From Wohlfahrtiimonas sp. (GTDB lineage: Bacteria; Pseudomonadota; Gammaproteobacteria; Cardiobacteriales; Wohlfahrtiimonadaceae), in contig JASLHB010000043.1 in NCBI GenBank assembly GCA_030149965.1, positions 1 to 21,791 of the forward strand: a stretch of DNA of 21,791 nt, given 5' to 3'. The first letter of the stretch is position 1, and each line of letters starts with the position of its first letter. Shown piece by piece: positions 1-7,918 of the stretch. Position numbers and translations under genes: made by a program. The notes beneath the pieces were generated by a model. The model was not told the origin of the DNA. It ran no database searches and worked only from the letters and a program-made list of their open reading frames with translations.

Positions 1-43
1 AGCAACACGTTCTTGCCCTTCAATTCGGCGAGAACGTGTTGCT
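1..43. repeat. 13-bp perfect inverted repeat at window start (probable fold-back)
   Basis: Bases 1-13 and 31-43 are exact reverse complements, separated by a 17-base spacer. Read forward in the rne frame, bases 2-31 give residues that do not fit RNase E. The reverse complement of bases 1-30 instead reads RRIEGQERVA in frame and joins smoothly to the real coding sequence, matching the RNase E SRRIEG region. The first 30 bases therefore look like an inverted copy of the true upstream sequence, as in a chimeric read or contig-end fold-back. A real invertible 17-bp segment is the less likely alternative. Confidence 0.75.
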
Positions 44-2410
44 ATTCGTGAAGCGATGAGCTGTTTAACGATTCCTGATGAAATGGGCGTGATTGTTCGT
101 ACAGCAGGATTAGGTCGTACAGCTGAAGAACTTCAGTGGGATTTAGATTATTTGATGACGTTGTGGAACTCAATCAAAACTGCATCCACAGAAAAAGCAC
201 CTTTCTTAATTTATCAAGAAAGTAACATCATCATCCGTGCATTACGCGACTACTATCGCAATGACATTGGTGAAATCTTAATCGATAACCCAGAAATTTA
301 TGAAGAAGCAGCGCTTTTCGTGAGCAGAACAATGCCACAAATCCGCTCTAAGATTAAATTATACGAAGACCAAATTCCTTTGTTCACGCGTTATCAAATC
401 GAAAACCAAATCCAATCTGCTTATCAGCGTGAAGTGAAATTGCCTTCAGGCGGTGCATTGGTGATCGATTACACAGAAGCATTAGTTTCTATCGATATCA
501 ACTCTGGTCGTGCAACGCGCGGTGCAGACATTGAAGAAACAGCTTTCAATACAAACGTAGAAGCTGCAGAAGAAATTGCACGCCAATTAAAACTACGCGA
601 TTTGGGCGGTTTAATCGTGATCGATTTCATTGATATGTTGGAATCAGATCATCAACGCCAAGTGGAAAAAACATTCCACGAAGCTTTATCTTTAGATCGC
701 GCTCGCATTCAAACTGGCCACATTTCTCGCTTTGGCTTATTGGAAATGTCTCGCCAACGTTTGCGCCCTTCCCTAGATGAAACAACGCACATTGTATGTC
801 CAAGATGCTCTGGTCACGGAACAATTCGTAACATTAAATCTTTATCTTTAGAAGTTTTACGTTTAGTTGAAGAAGAAGCATTAAAAGAACGTACAGGTGA
901 AATCATCGTTCAGTTACCTGTAGATGTTTCTATTTTCCTATTGAATGAAAAACGTGAAGATGTTTCTGACATCGAAAAACGTTTAGGCGTTCGCGTTGTG
1001 ATGATTCCTAATCAAGAATTAGAAACGCCACACTTTGAGATCACTCGTTATCGTACAGATCAATCAGCGTTCACCAATAAAGTTAGCAACGAACATAATA
1101 CAACTGAAAAACCAAGTGATGAAGCTTTGGTTAATCAAGCGTATAACCCTGCAAAACCACAGAAAAACATTCCTGTTGTGAGCAATATGGTTCCTGCTAC
1201 TCCGCCACCTGTTGCAGAAGTAAAACCTGCGCCTGTTATCGTACAAGCACCACAACAAGCACCATCTCTTTGGTCAATGTTAGTGAATTGGTTTAAAACT
1301 TTATTAGCGCCTGTTGAAATCCCTCAGCCTAAAGAAGAAACTGAAAAGCAACCTGAACAAAAGCAACAACGCCAACGTTCTAATAATCGTCGTCGCAATA
1401 ATCGTCGTGTAACAACGCGTGCAAATGCACCAGAACACAATGAAATTGCAACCGTTGAACGTGTTTCTGAAAGCCGTTCTGATATTGCTAAAGCAGAAAA
1501 AACTGAAAAGAACGATCGCAAAAATGATGTTGAAAAGCAAAATGATGAAGCTCGTGATCCTAATGGTGAAGCACCAAAATCAAAGAATCGTCGTTCACGC
1601 AATAAAAACAACAATGCAAATGGTACTAACAGCACTTCTCCAAATGCTCAGAAAAATGAAAAATCTGACAATAAAAATGAGAGCACTGTTAAAGCAACAA
1701 GCATTACACCAAAACCTGATTCTATTGAAGTTGAAGTGAATGGTGAAGTTCGTAAGCGTCGTATTCGTAAAGGCCGTAAGCGTGTTTCAGAAGCTGAAAT
1801 GAACGCTTTAAATGGTGTGACAACTGAAGCAAATGTTGAAGCTGACAAACCTGTTGTCCCTGAAGCCATTACTCAACCAACAGAAGAAATCGTTATTCAA
1901 CAAGAAATTGTGGTGAATGTTGCTGAAGAGAAATCTCAAGCACCGATTCAAACTGTAAAAGTTGAAGTAGAAGCTGAAAAAGCACCAGAAACTGTTGTTA
2001 CTACAAAACCAGCTGAAACAGCTAAACCTGCGACAGAAGAAATTGAAATTGTGATTCAACAATCGACTGTAGAAACATCAGAAGAAGTAAAAGTTTCTGA
2101 ACCGGCGATCATCAAGGTTGAAGTTGAGCCTGTAGTTGTTGCAGAACCTATAAAAACTGAAGCGCCTGCTGAAGCAAAAACTGCAACAGTAGAATCTACG
2201 GAAGAAATCGTTATTCAACAAACAATCATTGAAACTAAAAGTGAGCCAAAAGTTGTAGAAACTAAAGAAAAACCAGTTTCTCAGCCAACACTCACAGTGG
2301 AGGATGAAATTATCATCAAGCCACAAATCATCAACACAGACAATGATAACGATACAAAAGATACTCGCAGTTTCAAAATCATTCTTGAAGATGAAGAACC
2401 TAAGAAATAA
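2..2410 (+). CDS. rne: Ribonuclease E, 5'-truncated
   Basis: This is the endoribonuclease that starts mRNA decay and processes rRNA and tRNA precursors, and it scaffolds the degradosome at the inner membrane. The gene runs in from outside the window; about 148 N-terminal residues (S1 domain and start of the catalytic core) are missing by alignment with E. coli. Reliable coding begins at base 32. The magnesium-binding aspartates match E. coli D303 (494-496, in SIDINSGRATRG) and D346 (623-625, in LIVIDFIDM). The Zn-link CPRC is at 797-808. The tail has an amphipathic membrane-anchor-like helix (about 1262-1325, SLWSMLVNWFKTLLAP), then an Arg/Asn-rich RNA-binding stretch (about 1372-1420), then a long Glu/Val/Thr-rich disordered tail with a repeated TEEIVIQQ motif. 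The catalytic core is clear; the tail assignment rests on composition and position. Confidence 0.97.
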   Translation, partial: ATRSCPSIRRERVAIREAMSCLTIPDEMGVIVRTAGLGRTAEELQWDLDYLMTLWNSIKTASTEKAPFLIYQESNIIIRALRDYYRNDIGEILIDNPEIYEEAALFVSRTMPQIRSKIKLYEDQIPLFTRYQIENQIQSAYQREVKLPSGGALVIDYTEALVSIDINSGRATRGADIEETAFNTNVEAAEEIARQLKLRDLGGLIVIDFIDMLESDHQRQVEKTFHEALSLDRARIQTGHISRFGLLEMSRQRLRPSLDETTHIVCPRCSGHGTIRNIKSLSLEVLRLVEEEALKERTGEIIVQLPVDVSIFLLNEKREDVSDIEKRLGVRVVMIPNQELETPHFEITRYRTDQSAFTNKVSNEHNTTEKPSDEALVNQAYNPAKPQKNIPVVSNMVPATPPPVAEVKPAPVIVQAPQQAPSLWSMLVNWFKTLLAPVEIPQPKEETEKQPEQKQQRQRSNNRRRNNRRVTTRANAPEHNEIATVERVSESRSDIAKAEKTEKNDRKNDVEKQNDEARDPNGEAPKSKNRRSRNKNNNANGTNSTSPNAQKNEKSDNKNESTVKATSITPKPDSIEVEVNGEVRKRRIRKGRKRVSEAEMNALNGVTTEANVEADKPVVPEAITQPTEEIVIQQEIVVNVAEEKSQAPIQTVKVEVEAEKAPETVVTTKPAETAKPATEEIEIVIQQSTVETSEEVKVSEPAIIKVEVEPVVVAEPIKTEAPAEAKTATVESTEEIVIQQTIIETKSEPKVVETKEKPVSQPTLTVEDEIIIKPQIINTDNDNDTKDTRSFKIILEDEEPKK
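1880..2338 (+). repeat. Degenerate TEEIVIQQ repeats in RNase E tail
   Basis: Four related segments are encoded near the end of rne: TEEIVIQQEIVVNV (1880-1921), TEEIEIVIQQSTVET (2033-2077), TEEIVIQQTIIET (2198-2236) and the diverged VEDEIIIKPQIINT (2297-2338). Start-to-start spacing is about 51, 55 and 33 residues. Copies of a [IV][EK]VEV element (near 1724, 1957 and 2111) are interspersed, suggesting a longer duplicated unit. Such short hydrophobic islands in an acidic disordered tail resemble protein-docking motifs, but no partner can be named. Confidence 0.7.
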
Positions 2411-2439
2411 TTTTTAACTTAGAGCGTTCTAAAATCAAC

Positions 2440-2466
2440 AAAAAGTACACTTCGGTGTACTTTTTC
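2440..2466 (+). terminator. Intrinsic terminator after rne
   Basis: A perfect 11-bp stem (AAAAAGTACAC/GTGTACTTTTT) is closed by a TTCG tetraloop and ends in a T-run, 29 bases after the rne stop codon. It separates rne from ppk. The remaining 135 bases before ppk hold no gene; a TACAAT hexamer at 2562-2567 could be a -10 for ppk, but no good -35 is seen. Confidence 0.92.
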
Positions 2467-2601
2467 TTTGTGAGATTTACAGAAGCCTGATTTTTATTCT
2501 ATGTGTAGCATTTTCTATTGAACACATTAGTATTTGAATAGAAAAAGGGCATTTTTTCAGCTACAATAATCGCCATTCTTTTATTACTAAGTAGGTCAAT
2601 T

Positions 2602-4683
2602 GTGGACTCTTCGTTAACCATGTTAACCCCACATAATGTTCCTTTAATTAATCGGGAGCGCTCTATTCTTGCATTCCAAGAACGCGTTCTCGCACAAGCT
2701 AAAAACAGCCAGCTACCTTTATTAGAGCGATTAAAATACATTGCCATCGTTTCATCGAACATTGATGAGTTCTTTGAAGTGCGCATGGCAAATATGCAAG
2801 AGCAGATTCAATCTGGCTTAGAGCGCATTGAGAATCAATCTGCAAGCCAATGGCGCTTGGATATCCAAGCTTATGCAATGCGCATTACGCAAGAACAACA
2901 CAAAATCTTCTTTAAAGATTTATTGCCATTGTTGAAGCAGGAAAACATTACAATCCTCAATAAAGCTGATTGGAGCGCAGAACAACATGAATGGTTATAC
3001 AATCTATTCATTCAAAATATGTTGCCAGTATTTACGCCAATTGCATTGGATTTAGCGCATCCTTTCCCGCACATTACCAATAAATCTCTCAATTTCATTG
3101 TGGATTTAAAAGGCATCGATGCTTATGGCAGAAGCATTAATACCGCGATATTGCCAATCCCAGAGAATTTACCACACATTATTGAATTGCCTTTTGCCGC
3201 TGGTTCAACGCAACTGACAACCATTCAATCTGTGATGGAAGCTTTTGTATCCGATATTTTCCCAAGCTTGGAAATTCTTGGGTTGTATCAATTCCGCGTA
3301 ACGCGCAATAGCCATTTATACATTGATAAAGAAGAGCTGACGAATCTTCATCAAGCATTGCGCGGCGAGTTGAAACAGCGCGGTTTTGGTCATGCTGTTC
3401 GTTTAGAGATTGAGCAATCTTGCCCTGAACATTTAACAAGATTATTGATTCAAGAATTTGAATTATCGCAAGAAGATTTGTACGCAATTCCTTCTTATTT
3501 TGATTTCTCACAAACACATAATGTTTTAGATTTCATTGAGAAAAAACCACATTTAGTGTTCAATCCAATTAAGCGCCATATTCCAGAACGTTGGGAAAAT
3601 CGCGTGGATGCATTTACAGAAATCAATGCGAAAGATGTTCTGTTGCATCATCCTTATGATCGTTTTTTGCCTGTTGTGAACTTCTTAAAAGAAGCAGCAG
3701 ATGATCCGAGCGTGCGCGTGATTCGCATGACAGTTTATCGCACCGGCGATGATTCCGAGCTCATGGAATTATTAGTGCGCGCAGCAAGGCACGGCAAAGA
3801 AGTGAATGTTGTGGTTGAATTGATGGCGCGTTTTGATGAAGCTACAAATTTATCTTGGGCTTCTCGATTAGAAGAAGCTGGCATTAAGATCGTTTATGGC
3901 GTTTTTGGCTATAAAACTCATGCAAAAATGCTGCTCGTTATTCGTGAAGAAAGAGATCGTAACGGCCAACGTTATTTGCGCCGTTATGCGCATGTTGGCA
4001 CAGGCAATTATCATCAAGGCAATGCACGTTTATACACAGATTTCAGCTTATTAACTTCCCACAAAGAAGTAACAGCAAGCGTTTCTGAAATATTCTTAAA
4101 TCTTTCTAGTTTGGCGAAAATCCCAACATTATGCACTGTTTGGCAAGCGCCATTCAATTTCGTGGATCGATTATTAGAAAACATTGATTTCGAGATCAAT
4201 GAAGTAAAAGAAGGTCGAAAAGGTCAAATTATTGCGCGCATGAATGCATTGATGGAGCCAATCATCATTACAGCGCTTTATAATGCTTCGCAAGCGGGCG
4301 TTCAGATTGATTTGATCGTTCGTGGTGCTTGTGCGCTAAAACCGGGGATTCCAGGTTTATCTGAAAATATTCGTGTGCGTTCTATTGTTGGTCGATTCCT
4401 CGAACATTCCAGAATTTTCTATTTCCATCGTGCAGGCAAAGAACATGTTTATTTATCGAGCGCTGATTGGATGAATCGTAACTTTTTCCGCCGCATAGAA
4501 ATCGCCGTGCCAGTGTTTGATAAAGACATTAAACAGCAAGTCATCACAGAAGCTTTATTATGGTGCTTAGAAGACGAATCTGCGTGGTGCTTAGATGGTG
4601 AAACTGGCAATTACCACCAAGCACAAACAATAAATCCTAATACATCAGTTCAATTACGTTTACTACAAAAGCGTCTATCTTAA
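2602..4683 (+). CDS. ppk: Polyphosphate kinase 1
   Basis: PPK1 reversibly moves the terminal phosphate of ATP onto inorganic polyphosphate, at the inner face of the membrane or in the cytosol. The 693-residue length matches the family. The N-terminal domain shows NRERSILAFQERVL and SSNIDEFFEVRMA. The autophosphorylated histidine is H440 in GYKTHAKMLL (E. coli H435), and the second catalytic histidine is H602 in FLEHSRIFYF (E. coli H592). SADWMNRNFFRRIE follows, as in the family. The start is taken as GTG 2602 because an AGTAGG-like ribosome site lies just upstream; ATG 2620 is possible but has no such site. The permease gene begins 8 bp after the stop, so the two are probably cotranscribed. 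No exopolyphosphatase (ppx) gene is adjacent. Confidence 0.96.
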   Translation: MDSSLTMLTPHNVPLINRERSILAFQERVLAQAKNSQLPLLERLKYIAIVSSNIDEFFEVRMANMQEQIQSGLERIENQSASQWRLDIQAYAMRITQEQHKIFFKDLLPLLKQENITILNKADWSAEQHEWLYNLFIQNMLPVFTPIALDLAHPFPHITNKSLNFIVDLKGIDAYGRSINTAILPIPENLPHIIELPFAAGSTQLTTIQSVMEAFVSDIFPSLEILGLYQFRVTRNSHLYIDKEELTNLHQALRGELKQRGFGHAVRLEIEQSCPEHLTRLLIQEFELSQEDLYAIPSYFDFSQTHNVLDFIEKKPHLVFNPIKRHIPERWENRVDAFTEINAKDVLLHHPYDRFLPVVNFLKEAADDPSVRVIRMTVYRTGDDSELMELLVRAARHGKEVNVVVELMARFDEATNLSWASRLEEAGIKIVYGVFGYKTHAKMLLVIREERDRNGQRYLRRYAHVGTGNYHQGNARLYTDFSLLTSHKEVTASVSEIFLNLSSLAKIPTLCTVWQAPFNFVDRLLENIDFEINEVKEGRKGQIIARMNALMEPIIITALYNASQAGVQIDLIVRGACALKPGIPGLSENIRVRSIVGRFLEHSRIFYFHRAGKEHVYLSSADWMNRNFFRRIEIAVPVFDKDIKQQVITEALLWCLEDESAWCLDGETGNYHQAQTINPNTSVQLRLLQKRLS

Positions 4684-4691
4684 GGCTCATT

Positions 4692-6497
4692 ATGCTGAAC
4701 TATATTGATATACAATTCATTTCATATTTAACCAATGCTCAACTATTTTCTTTAGGCATTTTAGTGCTATCGTTTGCTGCATTTTTATCTGGCAAAATCC
4801 GTTATGATTTTGTAGCGCTCGGTGCTTTATTGGCTTTGGTTGTGACTGGCATTGTGCCGATTCCTGAAGCATATAAAGGATTCAGCCATCCTGCCGTTAT
4901 TTCTGTCGCTTCTGTTTTAGTACTCAGTCATGCCATTGGTAAAACGGGAATTACTTATCATTTATCCAAACGATTAAGTTATTTTTCAAGCAGCCCTTCC
5001 ATGCTGGTGTTGACATTAGCGGGCTTGGTTGCATTCTTCTCTGCTTTTATGAATGACGTTGGTGCTTTGGCGCTCATCATGCCGATCGCGATTCAATTAT
5101 GTCAGCGCTATGATATTCCTCCTGCCAAAGTATTAATGCCAATGGCATTTGCATCATTACTTGGTGGAACAATGACAGTCATTGGTACACCGCCAAACTT
5201 AATCGTTGCGAACTATCGTGAATCTGTTGGTTTAACAGCGTTTAAGATGTTTGATTTCACACCAACAGGAATCGTCATCTCCGTTGTTGGATTGCTATAT
5301 TTGGCTGTCATTGGTTGGCGCTTAATCCCAGATCGTCATTCGGAAAGTACACAAACTAAATTCACCACAGATAATTATCTACTCGAAGCCAAAGTTGAAC
5401 AAGGCAATAAAGTTGCCGATAAACCTGTTAAATATTTAGAAGAAATTTCCGAAAATTCTGTCAAAGTTGTCGTGATCATTCGCGGTGCGCGTAGAATCAT
5501 TGCACCAAGCGCGGAAGAACTGGTTCGCAGTAACGATATTTTATTATTGGAAGGACAACCTGAAGAACTCAAACAACTTGAACTTTTAACAGGCTTAAAT
5601 TTAACCCGAAGCAGTGCCAATAAAAGTATTCCACACGATAAATTAGAAGTATTGGAAGTTGTCATCAATCCCGGTTCTCGCATGGAGAATCGCACATTGT
5701 CTGAACTGCAATTTCGTGAAAAATATAACTTAAACGTGATTGCTGTTGCGAGACAAGGCGAAAATATTCGTAAACGTTTCTCTCGCATCATATTAAAAGC
5801 TGGCGATGTACTTTTGGTTCAAGGCCATGCAGATGAATTACCAGAAACATTGCGTTATTTAGGTTGCTTTCCTTTGGCTGAACGCGACATCAGCTTAAAA
5901 GTTTCTTATCGTTTAGTGCCGACATTATTAATCTTTATAGGCTCTATTATTCTTGTGGCGACACAAACTTTACCACCACAAATCAGTTTTCCTTTAGCTG
6001 TATTCTTATTGGTAATCTTCAAGTTATTACCGATTCGAGATGTTTATCGCAGCCAAGAAGGTCCATTATTGATGTTATTAGGCTGTTTCATCACTGTAGG
6101 TTTTGCATTGCAAGAAACTGGCGTTACAGCAATTTTAGCAAGTAAATTGGTTGGATTGATTGGTGATTTACCTGATTATCTCATCATTGGCATTCTGATC
6201 TTGATCACAATGATCATTACTGACATCATTAATAGCTCTGCAACTGCAATGATCATGTGCCCAATTGCTTATGGTGTTTCTCAGCAATTAGATCATCTTC
6301 CTGATGCATATTTAATGGGCGTTGCGATTGCCAGTTCTTGTACATTCAATACACCGATTGGCCATCATTCTAATACCTTGGTCATGGGCCCGGGCGGTTA
6401 TCAATTTGGTGATTATTGGCGTGTTGGCATAATATTAGATATATTGATTCTGATAACAGTTACACCTGTACTTATTTGGGTGTGGCCTCTTTCATAA
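4692..6497 (+). CDS. SLC13/DASS-type anion permease with two TrkA-C domains
   Basis: This is an inner-membrane transporter of the family that includes sodium/dicarboxylate, sulfate and phosphate carriers. Of its 601 residues, about 1-200 and 400-601 are strongly hydrophobic membrane halves. They carry NDVGALALIMP, GGTMTVIGTPPNLIV, INSSATAMIMCPIAYG and NTPIGHHSNTLVMGPGG; the paired N-rich hairpin motifs are typical of this fold. Between the halves lie two cytosolic TrkA-C (RCK_C) domains at about 220-297 and 313-392, each ending in a [DG]DxLLL/VQG-type strand. The ATG start has AAGG a few bases upstream. The substrate cannot be read from the sequence. Its position 8 bp after ppk suggests an inorganic anion such as phosphate or sulfate, but that is inference. 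Confidence 0.88.
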   Translation: MLNYIDIQFISYLTNAQLFSLGILVLSFAAFLSGKIRYDFVALGALLALVVTGIVPIPEAYKGFSHPAVISVASVLVLSHAIGKTGITYHLSKRLSYFSSSPSMLVLTLAGLVAFFSAFMNDVGALALIMPIAIQLCQRYDIPPAKVLMPMAFASLLGGTMTVIGTPPNLIVANYRESVGLTAFKMFDFTPTGIVISVVGLLYLAVIGWRLIPDRHSESTQTKFTTDNYLLEAKVEQGNKVADKPVKYLEEISENSVKVVVIIRGARRIIAPSAEELVRSNDILLLEGQPEELKQLELLTGLNLTRSSANKSIPHDKLEVLEVVINPGSRMENRTLSELQFREKYNLNVIAVARQGENIRKRFSRIILKAGDVLLVQGHADELPETLRYLGCFPLAERDISLKVSYRLVPTLLIFIGSIILVATQTLPPQISFPLAVFLLVIFKLLPIRDVYRSQEGPLLMLLGCFITVGFALQETGVTAILASKLVGLIGDLPDYLIIGILILITMIITDIINSSATAMIMCPIAYGVSQQLDHLPDAYLMGVAIASSCTFNTPIGHHSNTLVMGPGGYQFGDYWRVGIILDILILITVTPVLIWVWPLS

Positions 6498-6527
6498 ATT
6501 CTCTCTATATTGACAAAGGAAATCTAT

Positions 6528-7730
6528 ATGAGCGTGTTTAATAATGTTGTATTGGCCCCAGATGATCCTATTCTCGGCCTAGTGGAAAAATTCAAACAAG
6601 ATCCAAGAGACAATAAAGTCAATCTTACGATTGGTATTTATGCTGATGAAAATGGAAAAGTGCCAGTTTTAAAAGTTGTTAAACAAGCACAAGAAGCATT
6701 GTTCGCAGAAGCAAAGCCACATGTTTATTTACCAATGCATGGCTTGCAAACGTATAACCTTTCTGTTCAACGATTATTATTCGCAGAGCATCATCCTGTT
6801 ATCGCAGAAAATCGTTTAGCAACAGTGCAAACATTAGGTGGCACAGGCGCATTGAAAGTAGGTGCAGATTTCTTAAGCAAATTATTTGCTGATAACTTAC
6901 CTAAAGTTTATGTATCTGATCCAACTTGGGACAATCACCGTGCAATTTTCAAAGGCGCTGGCTTTGAAGTAGAAAGCTATCCTTACTTTGATGAAACAAC
7001 TGGCGGTGTACGTTTTGATGCTATGGTTGAATTCTTCAAAACATTGCCAGCTAAATCTATCGTGATTTTACATGCTTGCTGTCATAACCCAACGGGCGCA
7101 GATTTAACTGCGGCACAATGGACGCAATTGGCTGAAGTGATCAAAGAAAAATCATTGATGCCTTTCTTAGATATGGCTTACCAAGGTTTTGCGAAAGGCG
7201 TGCAAGAAGATGCGCAAGCAATCCACATCATGACAGATGCAGGTTTACCAGTATTGATTGCAAGCTCATTCTCTAAATCATTCTCATTGTATGGCGAACG
7301 CATTGGTGCTTTATCAGTTGTTACAACATCTAATGAAGAACAAGTTCGCGTAACATCACAATTGAAAAAAATGGTGCGTGCAAACTACTCTTCTCCACCA
7401 GAATTTGGTGCTGCATTGGTTGGCCATGTGTTAAACAATGATGATTTACGTCAAAAATGGTTTGATGAATTGACTGAAATGCGTCAACGTATTCATGCAA
7501 TGCGTGAAAAGTTTGTTGCGCTATTGAACGAAGGCCAAACGAAGAAAGACTTCAGCTTTATCAAAGAGCAACAAGGCATGTTCAGTTATTCTGGCCTAAC
7601 AAAAGAACAAGCACAGAAGCTCAGAGACGAATCTGGTGTCTATATTCTTGATACAGGTAGAATTTGTATTGCTGCATTAAATGAGTATAATATCGCTCAA
7701 GCAGCTCAAGCTATAATTAAAGTTTTATAA
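6528..7730 (+). CDS. tyrB: Aromatic amino acid/aspartate aminotransferase (PLP, family I-alpha)
   Basis: This cytosolic PLP enzyme transfers the amino group between aspartate or aromatic amino acids and 2-oxoglutarate. It has 400 residues, close to AspC/TyrB. Visible motifs are CCHNPTGAD (cofactor-binding Asn), DMAYQGFA, the PLP lysine K250 in SSFSKSFSLYGERIG, RANYSSPPEFGA (substrate-side Arg region) and GRICIAAL (carboxylate-binding Arg). The start is ATG 6528, with AAAGGA 7 bases upstream; an in-frame TTG at 6510 lies before that ribosome site and is rejected. TyrB and AspC share these motifs, so the symbol is tentative and the substrate range is open. The gene begins 30 bp after the permease and may be part of its transcript. 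A microprotein ORF follows closely. Confidence 0.9.
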   Translation: MSVFNNVVLAPDDPILGLVEKFKQDPRDNKVNLTIGIYADENGKVPVLKVVKQAQEALFAEAKPHVYLPMHGLQTYNLSVQRLLFAEHHPVIAENRLATVQTLGGTGALKVGADFLSKLFADNLPKVYVSDPTWDNHRAIFKGAGFEVESYPYFDETTGGVRFDAMVEFFKTLPAKSIVILHACCHNPTGADLTAAQWTQLAEVIKEKSLMPFLDMAYQGFAKGVQEDAQAIHIMTDAGLPVLIASSFSKSFSLYGERIGALSVVTTSNEEQVRVTSQLKKMVRANYSSPPEFGAALVGHVLNNDDLRQKWFDELTEMRQRIHAMREKFVALLNEGQTKKDFSFIKEQQGMFSYSGLTKEQAQKLRDESGVYILDTGRICIAALNEYNIAQAAQAIIKVL

Positions 7731-7755
7731 CGCAATAGCGTCGAGGAGATCAAAT

Positions 7756-7851
7756 ATGAAATTTTTCGAAAATCAATTACCACTGTGTATCATTTGGGGT
7801 CTTTGTATTCTTGGTTATGTATCTGTTATTTCAGTTGTATTTTTCAGCTAA
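7756..7851 (+). CDS. 31-residue predicted single-pass membrane microprotein
   Basis: This short ORF starts at ATG 7756 with a strong GAGGAG ribosome site 7 bases upstream and stops at TAA 7849-7851. It lies 25 bp after the aminotransferase stop and just before an intrinsic terminator, so it is the last gene of that transcript. The product begins MKFFENQLPL, and most of the rest is one hydrophobic stretch (about residues 9-30: Ile, Leu, Val, Trp and two Cys) ending in FFS. That is long enough for one membrane span. I do not recognise a family. The ribosome site, the spacing and the match to the transcript end argue that it is translated. Confidence 0.65.
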   Translation: MKFFENQLPLCIIWGLCILGYVSVISVVFFS

Positions 7852-7870
7852 TACATAAGTCATTACTCAG

Positions 7871-7897
7871 AAAAAAGTGCTCCATAGCACTTTTTTC
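7871..7897 (+). terminator. Intrinsic terminator before birA
   Basis: The stem AAAAAAGTGCT/AGCACTTTTTT has a CCAT loop and runs into TTTTTT-CTTTT, 19 bases after the microprotein stop. It is also the reason the birA reading frame cannot start at GTG 7877, which falls inside this stem. The birA start codon lies only 21 bases beyond it. Confidence 0.92.
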
Positions 7898-7918
7898 TTT
7901 TCAAATAGTGCCAAATTT

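Noticed and set aside
1304..2326. Several long open frames on the minus strand and in another plus frame inside rne
   Set aside because: They mirror the Glu/Lys/Val-rich low-complexity tail of RNase E, giving Phe/Ser/Cys-rich products with no family match and no ribosome sites.
5375..5791. 138-codon minus-strand open frame inside the permease gene
   Set aside because: It is fully nested in a gene with clear family motifs, lacks a ribosome site and has no recognisable domain.
6510..6527. TTG 6510 as aminotransferase start
   Set aside because: The ribosome site AAAGGA lies downstream of it, directly before ATG 6528.
7877..7918. GTG 7877 as birA start
   Set aside because: It lies within the stem of the intrinsic terminator and would add residues not present in BirA.
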